Shown here in pieces: positions 5,995 to 5,997 of a stretch of DNA of 5,997 nt. A program made the translations under genes and the position numbers. This DNA comes from Bacillota bacterium (GTDB lineage Bacteria; Bacillota; Clostridia; Lutisporales; Lutisporaceae): positions 1 through 5,997 of the forward strand of contig JALNWH010000113.1 of NCBI GenBank assembly GCA_023230985.1. The letters run 5' to 3'. Under the pieces are notes generated by a model. That model was not told the DNA's origin. It was given only the letters and a program-made list of their open reading frames with translations, and ran no database searches. Position 1 is the first letter of the stretch, and every line of letters begins with the position of its first letter.

Positions 5995-5997
5995 GAA

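Overview
The window is AT-rich, low-GC DNA with strong Shine-Dalgarno sites and sigma-A-type promoters. It most likely comes from an anaerobic member of the Firmicutes (Clostridia or Tissierellia-like). Three things suggest this: the base composition, a cobalamin adenosyltransferase, and a small HesB-family gene that only makes sense if one in-frame UGA is read as selenocysteine. The taxonomic call is an inference; nothing in the window names a species.

Layout: 1-142 is AT-rich with no gene that I can see. 157-2040 (minus) encodes a complete ABC exporter with fused membrane and ATPase domains and an unusual linker insert; a weak hairpin overlaps its stop codon. 2041-2223 is a divergent intergenic region. 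It holds a promoter for the exporter, a good promoter for the selenoprotein gene, and an ATACCC/GGGTAT inverted repeat at the predicted start of the latter transcript. 2224-2505 (plus) is a 93-residue HesB/IscA-like protein with UGA at codon 30. The reading frame continues cleanly after the UGA, and a SECIS-like hairpin lies just downstream. It ends in a strong terminator hairpin (2520-2552), so it appears to be a monocistronic unit. 2704-3978 (plus) is a soluble PAS-PAS-GGDEF diguanylate cyclase with its own likely promoter. 4003-4521 (minus) is a PduO-type cob(I)alamin adenosyltransferase, and 4622-5923 (minus) is a histidyl-tRNA synthetase of the eukaryote/archaea-like sequence type. These two may be co-transcribed across a gap of about 100 bases in which I see no convincing terminator. 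A hairpin followed by a T-rich stretch lies just upstream of the synthetase and is either the terminator of an off-window gene or part of a leader attenuator.

The genes do not form one pathway. The most valuable item is the selenoprotein, which a standard gene caller would miss or report as a 29-residue fragment. It comes with a promoter, a candidate CsoR/CstR-type operator, a recoding hairpin and a terminator, a self-contained and apparently regulated unit. Its substrate and physiological role are not shown by the sequence. The second item is the synthetase, whose class II motif 3 lacks the usual arginine.
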